DNA from: Streptomyces sp. CC208A
Lineage (GTDB): Bacteria > Actinomycetota > Actinomycetes > Streptomycetales > Streptomycetaceae
Assembly: GCF_030010625.1 (NCBI RefSeq)
Contig: NZ_JASCXN010000005.1
Location: 62,001-126,000, forward strand
DNA: 64,000 nucleotides
Reading direction: 5' to 3'
A program made the translations under genes and the position numbers. Below the pieces are notes generated by a model, which saw only the letters and a list, made by a program, of their open reading frames with translations, did not search any database and was not told where the DNA came from. Positions 57,778 to 64,000 of the stretch are shown here, one piece after another (positions within the stretch are counted from its first letter, which is position 1; every line of letters starts with the position of its first letter).

Positions 57778-57904
57778 TGTCTTTTCGGCGCCGGGGGTTG
57801 ACGCAGGGCGAGGGCCGGGCCCCGAGGACGGGCCGGGCCCTCGCGACAGGACGGCCTTCCCACGGGACGGGCCCCTTCCGCAGGACTGGACAGGAGAGCA
57901 CGGC

Positions 57905-60061
57905 GTGACGCGCAGCGTGTACGTGACCGGGATCGACCGCGGGGACGGCCGCCAGGTCGTCGAGCTGGGAGTCATGGAGCTCCTCACCCGACAGGTGGAC
58001 CGGGTGGGGGTGTTCCGGCCGCTGGTGCACGACGGTCCCGACCGCCTCTTCGAGCTGCTGCGCGCCCGCTACCGGCTCACGCAGGACCCCGCCACGGTCT
58101 ACGGCATGGACTACCACGAGGCGTCCGACCTCCAGGCCGAGCAGGGCACCGACGAGCTGGTCTCCCGGCTGGTCGACCGCTTCCACGCGGTCGCCCGCGA
58201 CTACGAGGTCGTCCTCGTCCTCGGCACCGACTTCGCCGCCACCCAGCTCCCCGACGAGCTGGCGCTCAACGCCCGCCTCGCCAACGAGTTCGGCGCCTCC
58301 GTCATCCCGGTCGTCGGCGGCAAGGGCCAGCCGGAGGAGTCCGTACGGGCCGAGGCGCGCAACGCCTTCCGGGCGTACGACGGCCTCGGCTGCGACGTCC
58401 TCGCGATGGTCGTCAACCGGGTGGCGGCCGAGGACCGCGAGGCCATCGCCGAGCGGCTGACCGTCCGGCTGCCCGTGCCCTGCTACGTCCTGCCGGACGA
58501 GCCGGCGCTCGCCGCGCCGACGGTCGCCCAGATCACCCACGCGCTCGGCGCGACCGTCGTCCTCGGCGACGACGCCGGGCTCGCCCGCGACGCCCTGGAC
58601 TTCGTCTTCGGCGGCGCGATGCTGCCGAACTTCCTGGGCGCACTGACCCCGGGCTGTCTGGTCGTCACCCCCGGCGACCGGGCCGACCTGGTCGTCGGGG
58701 CGCTCGCCGCCCACTCGGCCGGTACGCCCCCGATCGCGGGCGTCCTGCTCACCCTGGACGAGCGGCCCACCGACGCGGTCCTCACCCTGGCGGCCCGGCT
58801 CGCGCCCGGCACCCCGGTGATCTCCGTCCCCGGCAACAGCTTCCCGACCGCCGCGGAACTCTTCGCCCTGGAGGGCAAGCTGAACGCGGCCACCCCGCGC
58901 AAGGCGGAGACCGCGCTCGGCCTCTTCGAGCGGCACGTGGACACCGCCGACCTGGTCAAGCGGATATCGGTGGCGCCCAGCGGCCGGGTCACCCCGATGA
59001 TGTTCGAGCACGAGCTCCTGGAGCAGGCCCGGGCCGACCGGCGCCGGGTGGTGCTGCCCGAGGGCGTCGAGGAGCGGGTGCTGCGCGCCGCCGACGTGCT
59101 GCTGCGCCGGGACGTCTGCGACCTCACCCTGCTCGGCGACGTCGAGGCCATCCGCAAGAAGGCCGCCGACCTCGGCGTGGACCTGCGGGGCAGTCAGCTG
59201 ATCGACCCGCAGACCTCGGAGCTGCGGGACGCCTTCGCCGAGCGGTACGCGCGGCTGCGCGCCCACAAGGGCGTCACCGTGGAGCTCGCGTACGACGTCG
59301 TCTCGGACGTGAACTACTTCGGCACCCTGATGGTCGAGGAGGGCCTGGCCGACGGCATGGTCTCCGGCGCGGTCCACTCCACCGCCGCGACCATCCGGCC
59401 GGCCTTCGAGATCATAAGAACAAAGGGGGCCGGGCGCAGCCCGTCGGATAGGGCGGTGGTGGGAGACGGGAGGGCCAAGCCGGACGCCTCGATCGTCTCG
59501 TCCGTCTTCTTCATGTGCCTGGCCGACAAGGTGCTCGTGTACGGCGACTGCGCGGTCAACCCGGACCCGGACGCCGAGCAGCTCGCGGACATCGCCGTGC
59601 AGTCGGCGGCCACCGCGGCCCGCTTCGGCGTCGAGCCGCGGATCGCGATGCTCTCGTACTCGACCGGCACCTCCGGCTCGGGCGCCGACGTCGACAAGGT
59701 GCGCGAGGCGACCAAGCTGGTCCGCGAGGCCCATCCGGAGCTGCGGATCGAGGGGCCGATCCAGTACGACGCGGCCGTGGAGCCCTCCGTGGCGGCGACC
59801 AAGCTGCCGGGCTCGGAGGTGGCGGGACAGGCGACCGTCCTGGTCTTCCCCGATCTCAACACCGGCAACAACACCTACAAGGCGGTGCAGCGTTCGGCCG
59901 GCGCCGTCGCCGTCGGCCCGGTCCTCCAGGGCCTGCGCAAGCCGGTCAACGACCTCTCGCGCGGCGCCCTCGTCAGCGACATCGTCAACACGGTCGCCAT
60001 CACGGCGATCCAGTCCCAGGCCCCCGCCGGGGCCGCCGACGCCCAGGAGCCCACCGCATGA
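57905..60061 (+). CDS. pta: Phosphate acetyltransferase, long form
   Basis: A 718-residue enzyme converting acetyl-CoA and phosphate to acetyl phosphate. Like E. coli Pta it has an N-terminal ATPase-like domain (YVTGIDRGDGRQVVELGVME), a DRTGG middle domain, and the C-terminal catalytic domain (RRVVLPEGVEERVLRAADVL; YDVVSDVNYFGTLMV; PDLNTGNNTYKAVQRSAGAV). GTG at 57905, AGGAGA upstream. Residues 508-525 are an extra segment not expected in the family, see the separate entry. The stop overlaps ackA (ATGA). Confidence 0.95.
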   Translation: MTRSVYVTGIDRGDGRQVVELGVMELLTRQVDRVGVFRPLVHDGPDRLFELLRARYRLTQDPATVYGMDYHEASDLQAEQGTDELVSRLVDRFHAVARDYEVVLVLGTDFAATQLPDELALNARLANEFGASVIPVVGGKGQPEESVRAEARNAFRAYDGLGCDVLAMVVNRVAAEDREAIAERLTVRLPVPCYVLPDEPALAAPTVAQITHALGATVVLGDDAGLARDALDFVFGGAMLPNFLGALTPGCLVVTPGDRADLVVGALAAHSAGTPPIAGVLLTLDERPTDAVLTLAARLAPGTPVISVPGNSFPTAAELFALEGKLNAATPRKAETALGLFERHVDTADLVKRISVAPSGRVTPMMFEHELLEQARADRRRVVLPEGVEERVLRAADVLLRRDVCDLTLLGDVEAIRKKAADLGVDLRGSQLIDPQTSELRDAFAERYARLRAHKGVTVELAYDVVSDVNYFGTLMVEEGLADGMVSGAVHSTAATIRPAFEIIRTKGAGRSPSDRAVVGDGRAKPDASIVSSVFFMCLADKVLVYGDCAVNPDPDAEQLADIAVQSAATAARFGVEPRIAMLSYSTGTSGSGADVDKVREATKLVREAHPELRIEGPIQYDAAVEPSVAATKLPGSEVAGQATVLVFPDLNTGNNTYKAVQRSAGAVAVGPVLQGLRKPVNDLSRGALVSDIVNTVAITAIQSQAPAGAADAQEPTA
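59414..59479 (+). other. In-frame insertion in the pta catalytic domain
   Basis: Family members read FEIIKTKPDASIVSSVFFM here; this protein reads FEIIRTK, then GAGRSPSDRAVVGDGRAK (residues 508-525, 59426-59479), then PDASIVSSVFFM. The segment and its left border use codons that are rare in these genes: ATA, AGA, ACA, GAT, AGG, GGA. The frame is kept. It includes a small hairpin GGGC-GCA-GCCC at 59432-59442. The expected sequence is from memory of the family. Confidence 0.7.
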
Positions 60062-61332
60062 GCACCACCACCGGTCCCTCCCCCGACAGGGCCGCCGCCG
60101 AGGCGCCCGACCGCGCCGCCGCCGAGGCGCCCAGCCGCGTCCTCGTCCTCAACTCCGGCTCCTCGTCGGTGAAGTACCAGCTCCTCGACATGAGCGACGG
60201 CAGCCGGCTCGCGCTCGGCCTGGTCGAGCGGATCGGCGAGGAGACCTCCCGGCTCGCCCACACCCCGCTCCTGGACGGCGGGCGGGCGACCCGCGAGCGC
60301 TTCGGGCCCGTCCCCGACCACGCGGCGGCCCTGAAGGCGGTCGCCGAGGAGCTGGCGGCCGACGGGCTCGGCCTGGACTCGCCGGAGCTCGCGGCGATCG
60401 GGCACCGGGTGGTGCACGGCGGGCTCCGCTTCACCGAGCCGACCGTCATCGACGACGAGGTGCTCGCCGAGATCGAGCGCCTGGTGCCGGTGGCGCCGCT
60501 GCACAACCCGGCCAACCTGCTCGGCATCCGCACGGCCATGGCGCTGCGCCCCGACCTGCCGCAGGTCGCCGTCTTCGACACCGCCTTCCACACCACGATG
60601 CCGGAGGCGGCCGCCCGGTACGCGATCGACGTGGAGACCGCCGACGCGCACCGGATCCGCCGCTACGGCTTCCACGGCACCTCGCACGCGTACGTCTCCC
60701 GCGAGACGGCGAAGCTGCTCGGCAAGGAGCCCGAGGAGGTGAACGTGATCGTCCTCCACCTCGGCAACGGCGCCTCCGCCTCGGCGGTCCGCGGCGGCCG
60801 CTGCGTCGACACCTCCATGGGCCTGACCCCGCTGGAGGGCCTGGTCATGGGCACCCGCTCGGGCGACGTCGACCCGGCGGTCACCTTCCACCTCATGCGG
60901 GTGGCGGACATGTCCGCCGACGAGATCGACACGCTGCTCAACAAGAAGTCGGGCCTGGTCGGGCTCTGCGGCGACAACGACATGCGCGAGATCCGGCGCC
61001 GGATCGACGCGGGCGACGAGCGGGCCGCGCTCGCCTTCGACGTCTACGTCCACCGGCTGAAGAAGTACATCGGCGCGTACTACGCGGTGCTCGGCCGGGT
61101 GGACGCGGTCGCGTTCACCGCCGGCGTCGGCGAGAACGCGGCGCCGGTACGGGAGGCGGCGATCACCGGCCTGGAGGAGCTGGGGCTCGCCGTGGACGCC
61201 GGACTCAACGCCGTACGGTCCGACGAGCCCCGGATCGTCTCGCCCGAGTACGCGCGGGTCGCGGTGGCCGTGGTGCCCACCGACGAGGAGCTGGAGATCG
61301 CCCGTCAGAGCTACGCACTCGTGAGCGGGTAG
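60058..61332 (+). CDS. ackA: Acetate kinase
   Basis: A 424-residue ASKHA-fold kinase that makes ATP and acetate from acetyl phosphate. Motifs: VLVLNSGSSSVKYQLLD (first phosphate loop), GHRVVHGG, FDTAFHTTMP, RRYGFHGTSHAYVS (acetate site), VLHLGNGASASAVRGGRCVDTSMG and FTAGVGENA. A 20-residue N-terminal extension contains a duplicated DRAAAEAP, so translation might also begin later, but the ATGA overlap with pta favours this start. Coupled with pta. Confidence 0.96.
   Translation: MSTTTGPSPDRAAAEAPDRAAAEAPSRVLVLNSGSSSVKYQLLDMSDGSRLALGLVERIGEETSRLAHTPLLDGGRATRERFGPVPDHAAALKAVAEELAADGLGLDSPELAAIGHRVVHGGLRFTEPTVIDDEVLAEIERLVPVAPLHNPANLLGIRTAMALRPDLPQVAVFDTAFHTTMPEAAARYAIDVETADAHRIRRYGFHGTSHAYVSRETAKLLGKEPEEVNVIVLHLGNGASASAVRGGRCVDTSMGLTPLEGLVMGTRSGDVDPAVTFHLMRVADMSADEIDTLLNKKSGLVGLCGDNDMREIRRRIDAGDERAALAFDVYVHRLKKYIGAYYAVLGRVDAVAFTAGVGENAAPVREAAITGLEELGLAVDAGLNAVRSDEPRIVSPEYARVAVAVVPTDEELEIARQSYALVSG
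60085..60132 (+). repeat. 24-bp in-frame duplication at the ackA 5' end
   Basis: Two copies of a 24-bp unit at 60085-60108 and 60109-60132 differ at a few positions and encode DRAAAEAP twice. The extension precedes the conserved start of acetate kinase and looks like slippage. Confidence 0.85.
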
Positions 61333-61390
61333 CCCCTCGAAGGAGTGAACGCCTGAGCGGGCCCCCGCCCATTTGTACTTTCCACCAGCC

Positions 61391-61423
61391 GGAATATTCC
61401 GCAGTGAAACAAACCGATAGGAT
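61391..61423 (+). promoter_or_regulatory. pyk upstream signals: palindrome and TAGGAT box
   Basis: GGAATATTCC at 61391-61400 is a perfect 10-bp palindrome. TAGGAT at 61418-61423 equals the Streptomyces -10 consensus and ends 7 nt before the pyk ATG at 61431, which would give a leaderless or nearly leaderless mRNA. No good -35 is present, and the AGGA inside could instead act as a weak ribosome-binding site. Confidence 0.4.
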
Positions 61424-61430
61424 CCGCCTC

Positions 61431-62861
61431 ATGCGCCGTTCCAAAATCGTCTGCACGCTGGGCCCCGCCGTCGACTCGTACGAGCAGCTGAAGGCTCTCA
61501 TCGAGGCCGGCATGAACGTGGCCCGTTTCAACATGAGCCACGGGACCCAGGCAGAGCACCAGGAGCGGTACGACCGTCTCCGCAGGGCCGCCGCCGACAC
61601 CGGCCGCGCCATCGGTGTGCTGGCCGACCTCCAGGGCCCCAAGATCCGTCTGGAGACCTTCGCGGAGGGTCCGGTCGAGCTGGTCCGCGGGGACGAGTTC
61701 ACCATCACCACCGAGGACGTCCCCGGTGACAAGTCCATCTGCGGCACCACCTACAAGGGCCTCCCCGGCGACGTTTCCAAGGGCGACCAGGTCCTCATCA
61801 ACGACGGCAACGTCGAGCTGCGGGTCGTCGAGGTCGAGGGCCCCCGGGTCAAGACCGTCGTCATCGAGGGCGGTGTGATCTCCGACCACAAGGGCATCAA
61901 CCTGCCCGGCGCGGCGGTCAACGTCCCGGCCCTGTCCGAGAAGGACGTCGAGGACCTCCGCTTCGCCCTCCGCATGGGCTGCGACATGGTCGCCCTCTCC
62001 TTCGTCCGCGACGCCGCCGACGTCAAGGACGTCCACAAGGTGATGGACGAGGAGGGCCGCCGGGTCCCGGTCATCGCCAAGGTCGAGAAGCCGCAGGCCG
62101 TCGAGAACATGGCCGAGGTCGTCGCCGCCTTCGACGCCGTCATGGTCGCCCGCGGCGACCTCGCCGTCGAGTACCCCCTTGAGCGGGTCCCGATGGTGCA
62201 GAAGCGCCTCGTCGAGATGTGCCGCCGCAACGCCAAGCCGGTCATCGTCGCCACCCAGATGATGGAGTCGATGATCACCAACTCCCGTCCGACCCGCGCC
62301 GAGGCGAGCGACGTCGCCAACGCGATCCTGGACGGCGCGGACGCGGTCATGCTCTCCGCCGAGTCGAGCGTGGGCGCCTACCCGATCGAGACCGTCAAGA
62401 CGATGTCGAAGATCGTCGCCGCGGCCGAGGAGGAGCTGCTCTCCAAGGGCCTCCAGCCCCTGGTCCCCGGCAAGAAGCCGCGCACCCAGGGCGGCTCCGT
62501 CGCCCGCGCGGCCTGCGAGATCGCCGACTTCCTCGGCGGCAAGACGCTGATCGCCTTCACCCAGTCCGGCGACACGGCCCGCCGCCTCTCCCGCTACCGG
62601 GCGCAGCAGCCGATCCTGGCCTTCACGACGGACGAGAACACCCGCAACCAGCTCACCCTGAGCTGGGGCGTCGAGTCCTTCCTCGTCCCCTTCGTCGACA
62701 ACACCGACGCCATGGTCGACCTCGTCGACGCCGAGCTCCTGAAGCTCCAGCGCTACAACGCCGGCGACACCATGATCATCACCGCCGGCTCGCCCCCCGG
62801 CGTCCCCGGCACCACCAACATGGTCCGCGTCCACCACCTGGGCGGCGGCGAGCGCGACTGA
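61431..62861 (+). CDS. pyk: Pyruvate kinase
   Basis: A 476-residue enzyme making pyruvate and ATP from phosphoenolpyruvate. It begins MRRSKIVCTLGPAVDSYEQL, the family start; a GTG nine codons earlier (61404) is in frame. Motifs: MNVARFNMSHG, GVLADLQGPKIRLETF, SEKDVEDLRFAL, VIAKVEKPQAVENM (catalytic Lys and Mg2+ Glu), MVARGDLAVEYPLERVP and ATQMMESMITNSRPTRAEASDVANAI. The C-terminal domain lacks a clear fructose-1,6-bisphosphate loop. Ends the pfkA, pta-ackA, pyk carbon module. Confidence 0.96.
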   Translation: MRRSKIVCTLGPAVDSYEQLKALIEAGMNVARFNMSHGTQAEHQERYDRLRRAAADTGRAIGVLADLQGPKIRLETFAEGPVELVRGDEFTITTEDVPGDKSICGTTYKGLPGDVSKGDQVLINDGNVELRVVEVEGPRVKTVVIEGGVISDHKGINLPGAAVNVPALSEKDVEDLRFALRMGCDMVALSFVRDAADVKDVHKVMDEEGRRVPVIAKVEKPQAVENMAEVVAAFDAVMVARGDLAVEYPLERVPMVQKRLVEMCRRNAKPVIVATQMMESMITNSRPTRAEASDVANAILDGADAVMLSAESSVGAYPIETVKTMSKIVAAAEEELLSKGLQPLVPGKKPRTQGGSVARAACEIADFLGGKTLIAFTQSGDTARRLSRYRAQQPILAFTTDENTRNQLTLSWGVESFLVPFVDNTDAMVDLVDAELLKLQRYNAGDTMIITAGSPPGVPGTTNMVRVHHLGGGERD

Positions 62862-62895
62862 CGCGCCGCACGGCCATCCGGCCAGAAGGCCATGA

Positions 62896-62931
62896 CGAAG
62901 CCCCCGTCCGATCCGTCGGACGGGGGCTTCG
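62896..62931. terminator. Bidirectional terminator after pyk
   Basis: CGAAGCCCCCGTCCG at 62896-62910 pairs perfectly with 62917-62931 around a 6-nt loop. It stands between the convergent pyk and the gene ending at 62964. Confidence 0.85.
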
Positions 62932-62963
62932 CCCTGTGCGGCTCCCGGGGTGGTACGGGGGGA

Positions 62964-64000
62964 TCAGCCGGGCTCGATGGTGTTGCGGAGGCCCGGGACC
63001 CTGAGGGTGCCGCCGAACTGGCCGGCCTGGATGACCGTGGCGTTCGAGAAGATGGCGAGCGGGACGTCCAGCGGGGGCGGGGTCTGCGGGGTGAACTCCA
63101 CGGGGATGATGCCGAAGAGGTTGCCCTTGATCGACTCGGTGTACATGGTCACCCGGCCGCCGGTGATCGTCGAGGTGGAGCCCCTGTTCGACCGGACGTG
63201 CCCCTTGAAGCCGTCCGAGTGAACGGTCGTCTGGTGCAGGTCCTTGATGTCGACGCCGTTGTCGGCCGTGAACTTCAGGACCTTCTTGATCTGGCCGCTG
63301 GAGGTCTTCACCTCCACGATGCCGTGGTACTTCAGGCCCTTGAGGGTGAGCAGCGTGGTGTCCAGGCGCCACGGCTCGTCCGGAAGCAGCGGGATACCCG
63401 GCTCCAGCTCTGCGGCGGCGAGGGCGGCCGGGTCCGGCTCGGGGCAGGGGAAGCGGGGCTTGGCGCCGTCGGGTATGTCGGTGTCCTGCTTGGCCTCCAG
63501 GCCCTGGGCACTCTCGGGCAGTTCCTCGACCTCGGCGCCGGCCTGCTCCGCGGCCTTCTCGATGGCGGCCTTGGTCTTGGCGGCGGCGGGCGACAGCTTC
63601 TCCGTCGCGGTCTCCGCCGTGTCCTTCGCCGTGTCCTGCGTCGGTTCGGAGGGCTTCTCGGCGGACGTCTCCTCCGTGGCCGGGGCGTCGTCCGTCGTGG
63701 CCGCCTTCTGCTGCGGGGCGGCCGTCGTCGCCGACGGGGTCGGGGTCGCGGACTCCGTCGTGGGGGCGGCCGTGGGCTCCTGCTGCGGGGCAAGCCCGTT
63801 GAAGAAGTCCGTGAGGGCGTCGCCGACACCCAGCGGATCGAGCGGGTTGACCGACTTCGTGGGCGTGGGCGTGGCCGTCGGCGCGGCCTCTTCCTCGGCC
63901 GCCACCTCCTGCGCCCCGCCCTGGGCGGACGCGGTGGCCGTCGGCTCCGGGTCCGGCGTCGCCGTGGCCGTGGGCGCGGCGGTTCCGGACGGGGTGGCCG
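62964..64000 (-). CDS. Pro/Thr/Ala-rich protein, N-terminus beyond the window
   Basis: The frame is open from the right edge to the stop at 62964 (345 codons seen). The visible N-terminal half is low-complexity Pro/Thr/Ala/Glu sequence (PTATPTPTKSVNPLDPLG, repeats of TATP and EPT), as in cell-wall linkers. Then comes ALTDFFNGLAP, an Ala/Glu-rich possible coiled coil (KTKAAIEKAAEQAGAEVEEL), and a compact C-terminal domain from DTTLLTLKGLKYHGIVEVKT to FSNATVIQAGQFGGTLRVPG. The C-terminal domain is beta-rich and appears conserved in streptomycetes, but I cannot name it. Probably a surface or membrane-associated protein; the start is not visible. Confidence 0.65.
   Translation of the reverse strand, partial: ATPSGTAAPTATATPDPEPTATASAQGGAQEVAAEEEAAPTATPTPTKSVNPLDPLGVGDALTDFFNGLAPQQEPTAAPTTESATPTPSATTAAPQQKAATTDDAPATEETSAEKPSEPTQDTAKDTAETATEKLSPAAAKTKAAIEKAAEQAGAEVEELPESAQGLEAKQDTDIPDGAKPRFPCPEPDPAALAAAELEPGIPLLPDEPWRLDTTLLTLKGLKYHGIVEVKTSSGQIKKVLKFTADNGVDIKDLHQTTVHSDGFKGHVRSNRGSTSTITGGRVTMYTESIKGNLFGIIPVEFTPQTPPPLDVPLAIFSNATVIQAGQFGGTLRVPGLRNTIEPG

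Larger units (their letters stand above)
57515..57904. other. Divergent pfkA / pta upstream region
   Basis: 390 nt without a gene. It holds a block of short repeats at 57619-57685, a promoter-like pair and paired direct repeats at 57743-57777, and the pta ribosome-binding site AGGAGA near 57890. Antisense readings through it are low-complexity. Confidence 0.6.

Noticed and set aside
55274..57904. Long open frame upstream of pta, suggesting a giant fusion
   Set aside because: It crosses the 28-bp repeats, the XRE gene and pfkA out of frame; G+C richness removes stop codons by chance.

Overview
The window is a stretch of actinomycete chromosome, almost certainly Streptomyces. G+C is very high, codon third positions are strongly G/C, GTG starts are common, and the genes are typical streptomycete ones: a glgE-treS-mak-glgB cluster, Tat and lipoprotein exporters, L,D-transpeptidases, an AraC regulator and an anti-sigma-like ATPase. 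From memory (not checked) the order resembles the conserved core arm of S. coelicolor around SCO5420-SCO5491. There is no tRNA, rRNA, CRISPR array or prophage.

Layout. 1-7.6 kb: a minus-strand run (LOG protein, SDR oxidoreductase, methionine-synthase-like protein cut by the left edge), then mnmA, a Tat-exported amidase on the other strand, the cysteine desulfurase that could feed sulfur to MnmA, a thioesterase and a TRIC-type channel. 7.6-13.5 kb: a complete oligopeptide ABC importer (oppA-B-C-D-F order of transcription). 13.6-16.2 kb: two SseB-domain proteins and a small P-loop ATPase. 16.2-21 kb: a tandem glycine riboswitch followed by gcvT, gcvH, glyA and sdaA, a route from glycine through serine to pyruvate. 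21-25 kb: CopD-like protein, small EF-hand protein, GNAT, anti-sigma-like ATPase, enoyl-CoA hydratase. 24.7-27.4 kb: two paralogous L,D-transpeptidase lipoproteins. 27.6-31 kb: glgX and a lipoprotein. 31.2-34.8 kb: a heterodimeric ABC exporter with one degenerate ATP site. 35.2-37.3 kb: a secreted M4 metallopeptidase. 37.3-49 kb: the alpha-glucan block (glgP, an AraC regulator, glgE, treS, mak, glgB), in which trehalose becomes maltose, maltose-1-phosphate, then branched alpha-glucan.

48.9-51.5 kb is the one disturbed region: a HelD-type helicase reduced to fragments, a TnpB element (IS200/IS605 superfamily, no TnpA) with all RuvC and zinc-finger residues present, and a piece of an IS1380-type transposase. 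The junctions suggest the TnpB element sits in IS1380 sequence on one side and in helD on the other. 51.5-55.3 kb: a dicarboxylate carrier divergent from a CitA/DcuS-like two-component pair. 55.4-55.7 kb holds an array of about eleven degenerate ~28-bp repeats. 55.8-62.9 kb: XRE regulator, pfkA, pta-ackA and pyk, the lower glycolysis/overflow acetate module; pta carries an unusual in-frame 18-residue insertion. The right edge cuts a Pro/Thr/Ala-rich protein.

Most of the window is conserved core. The best leads for something unusual are the composite insertion scar with its TnpB/omega-RNA candidate, the pta insertion, the 28-bp repeat array and a possible short RNA at about 23.1 kb. I did not find a clearly new multi-gene system.
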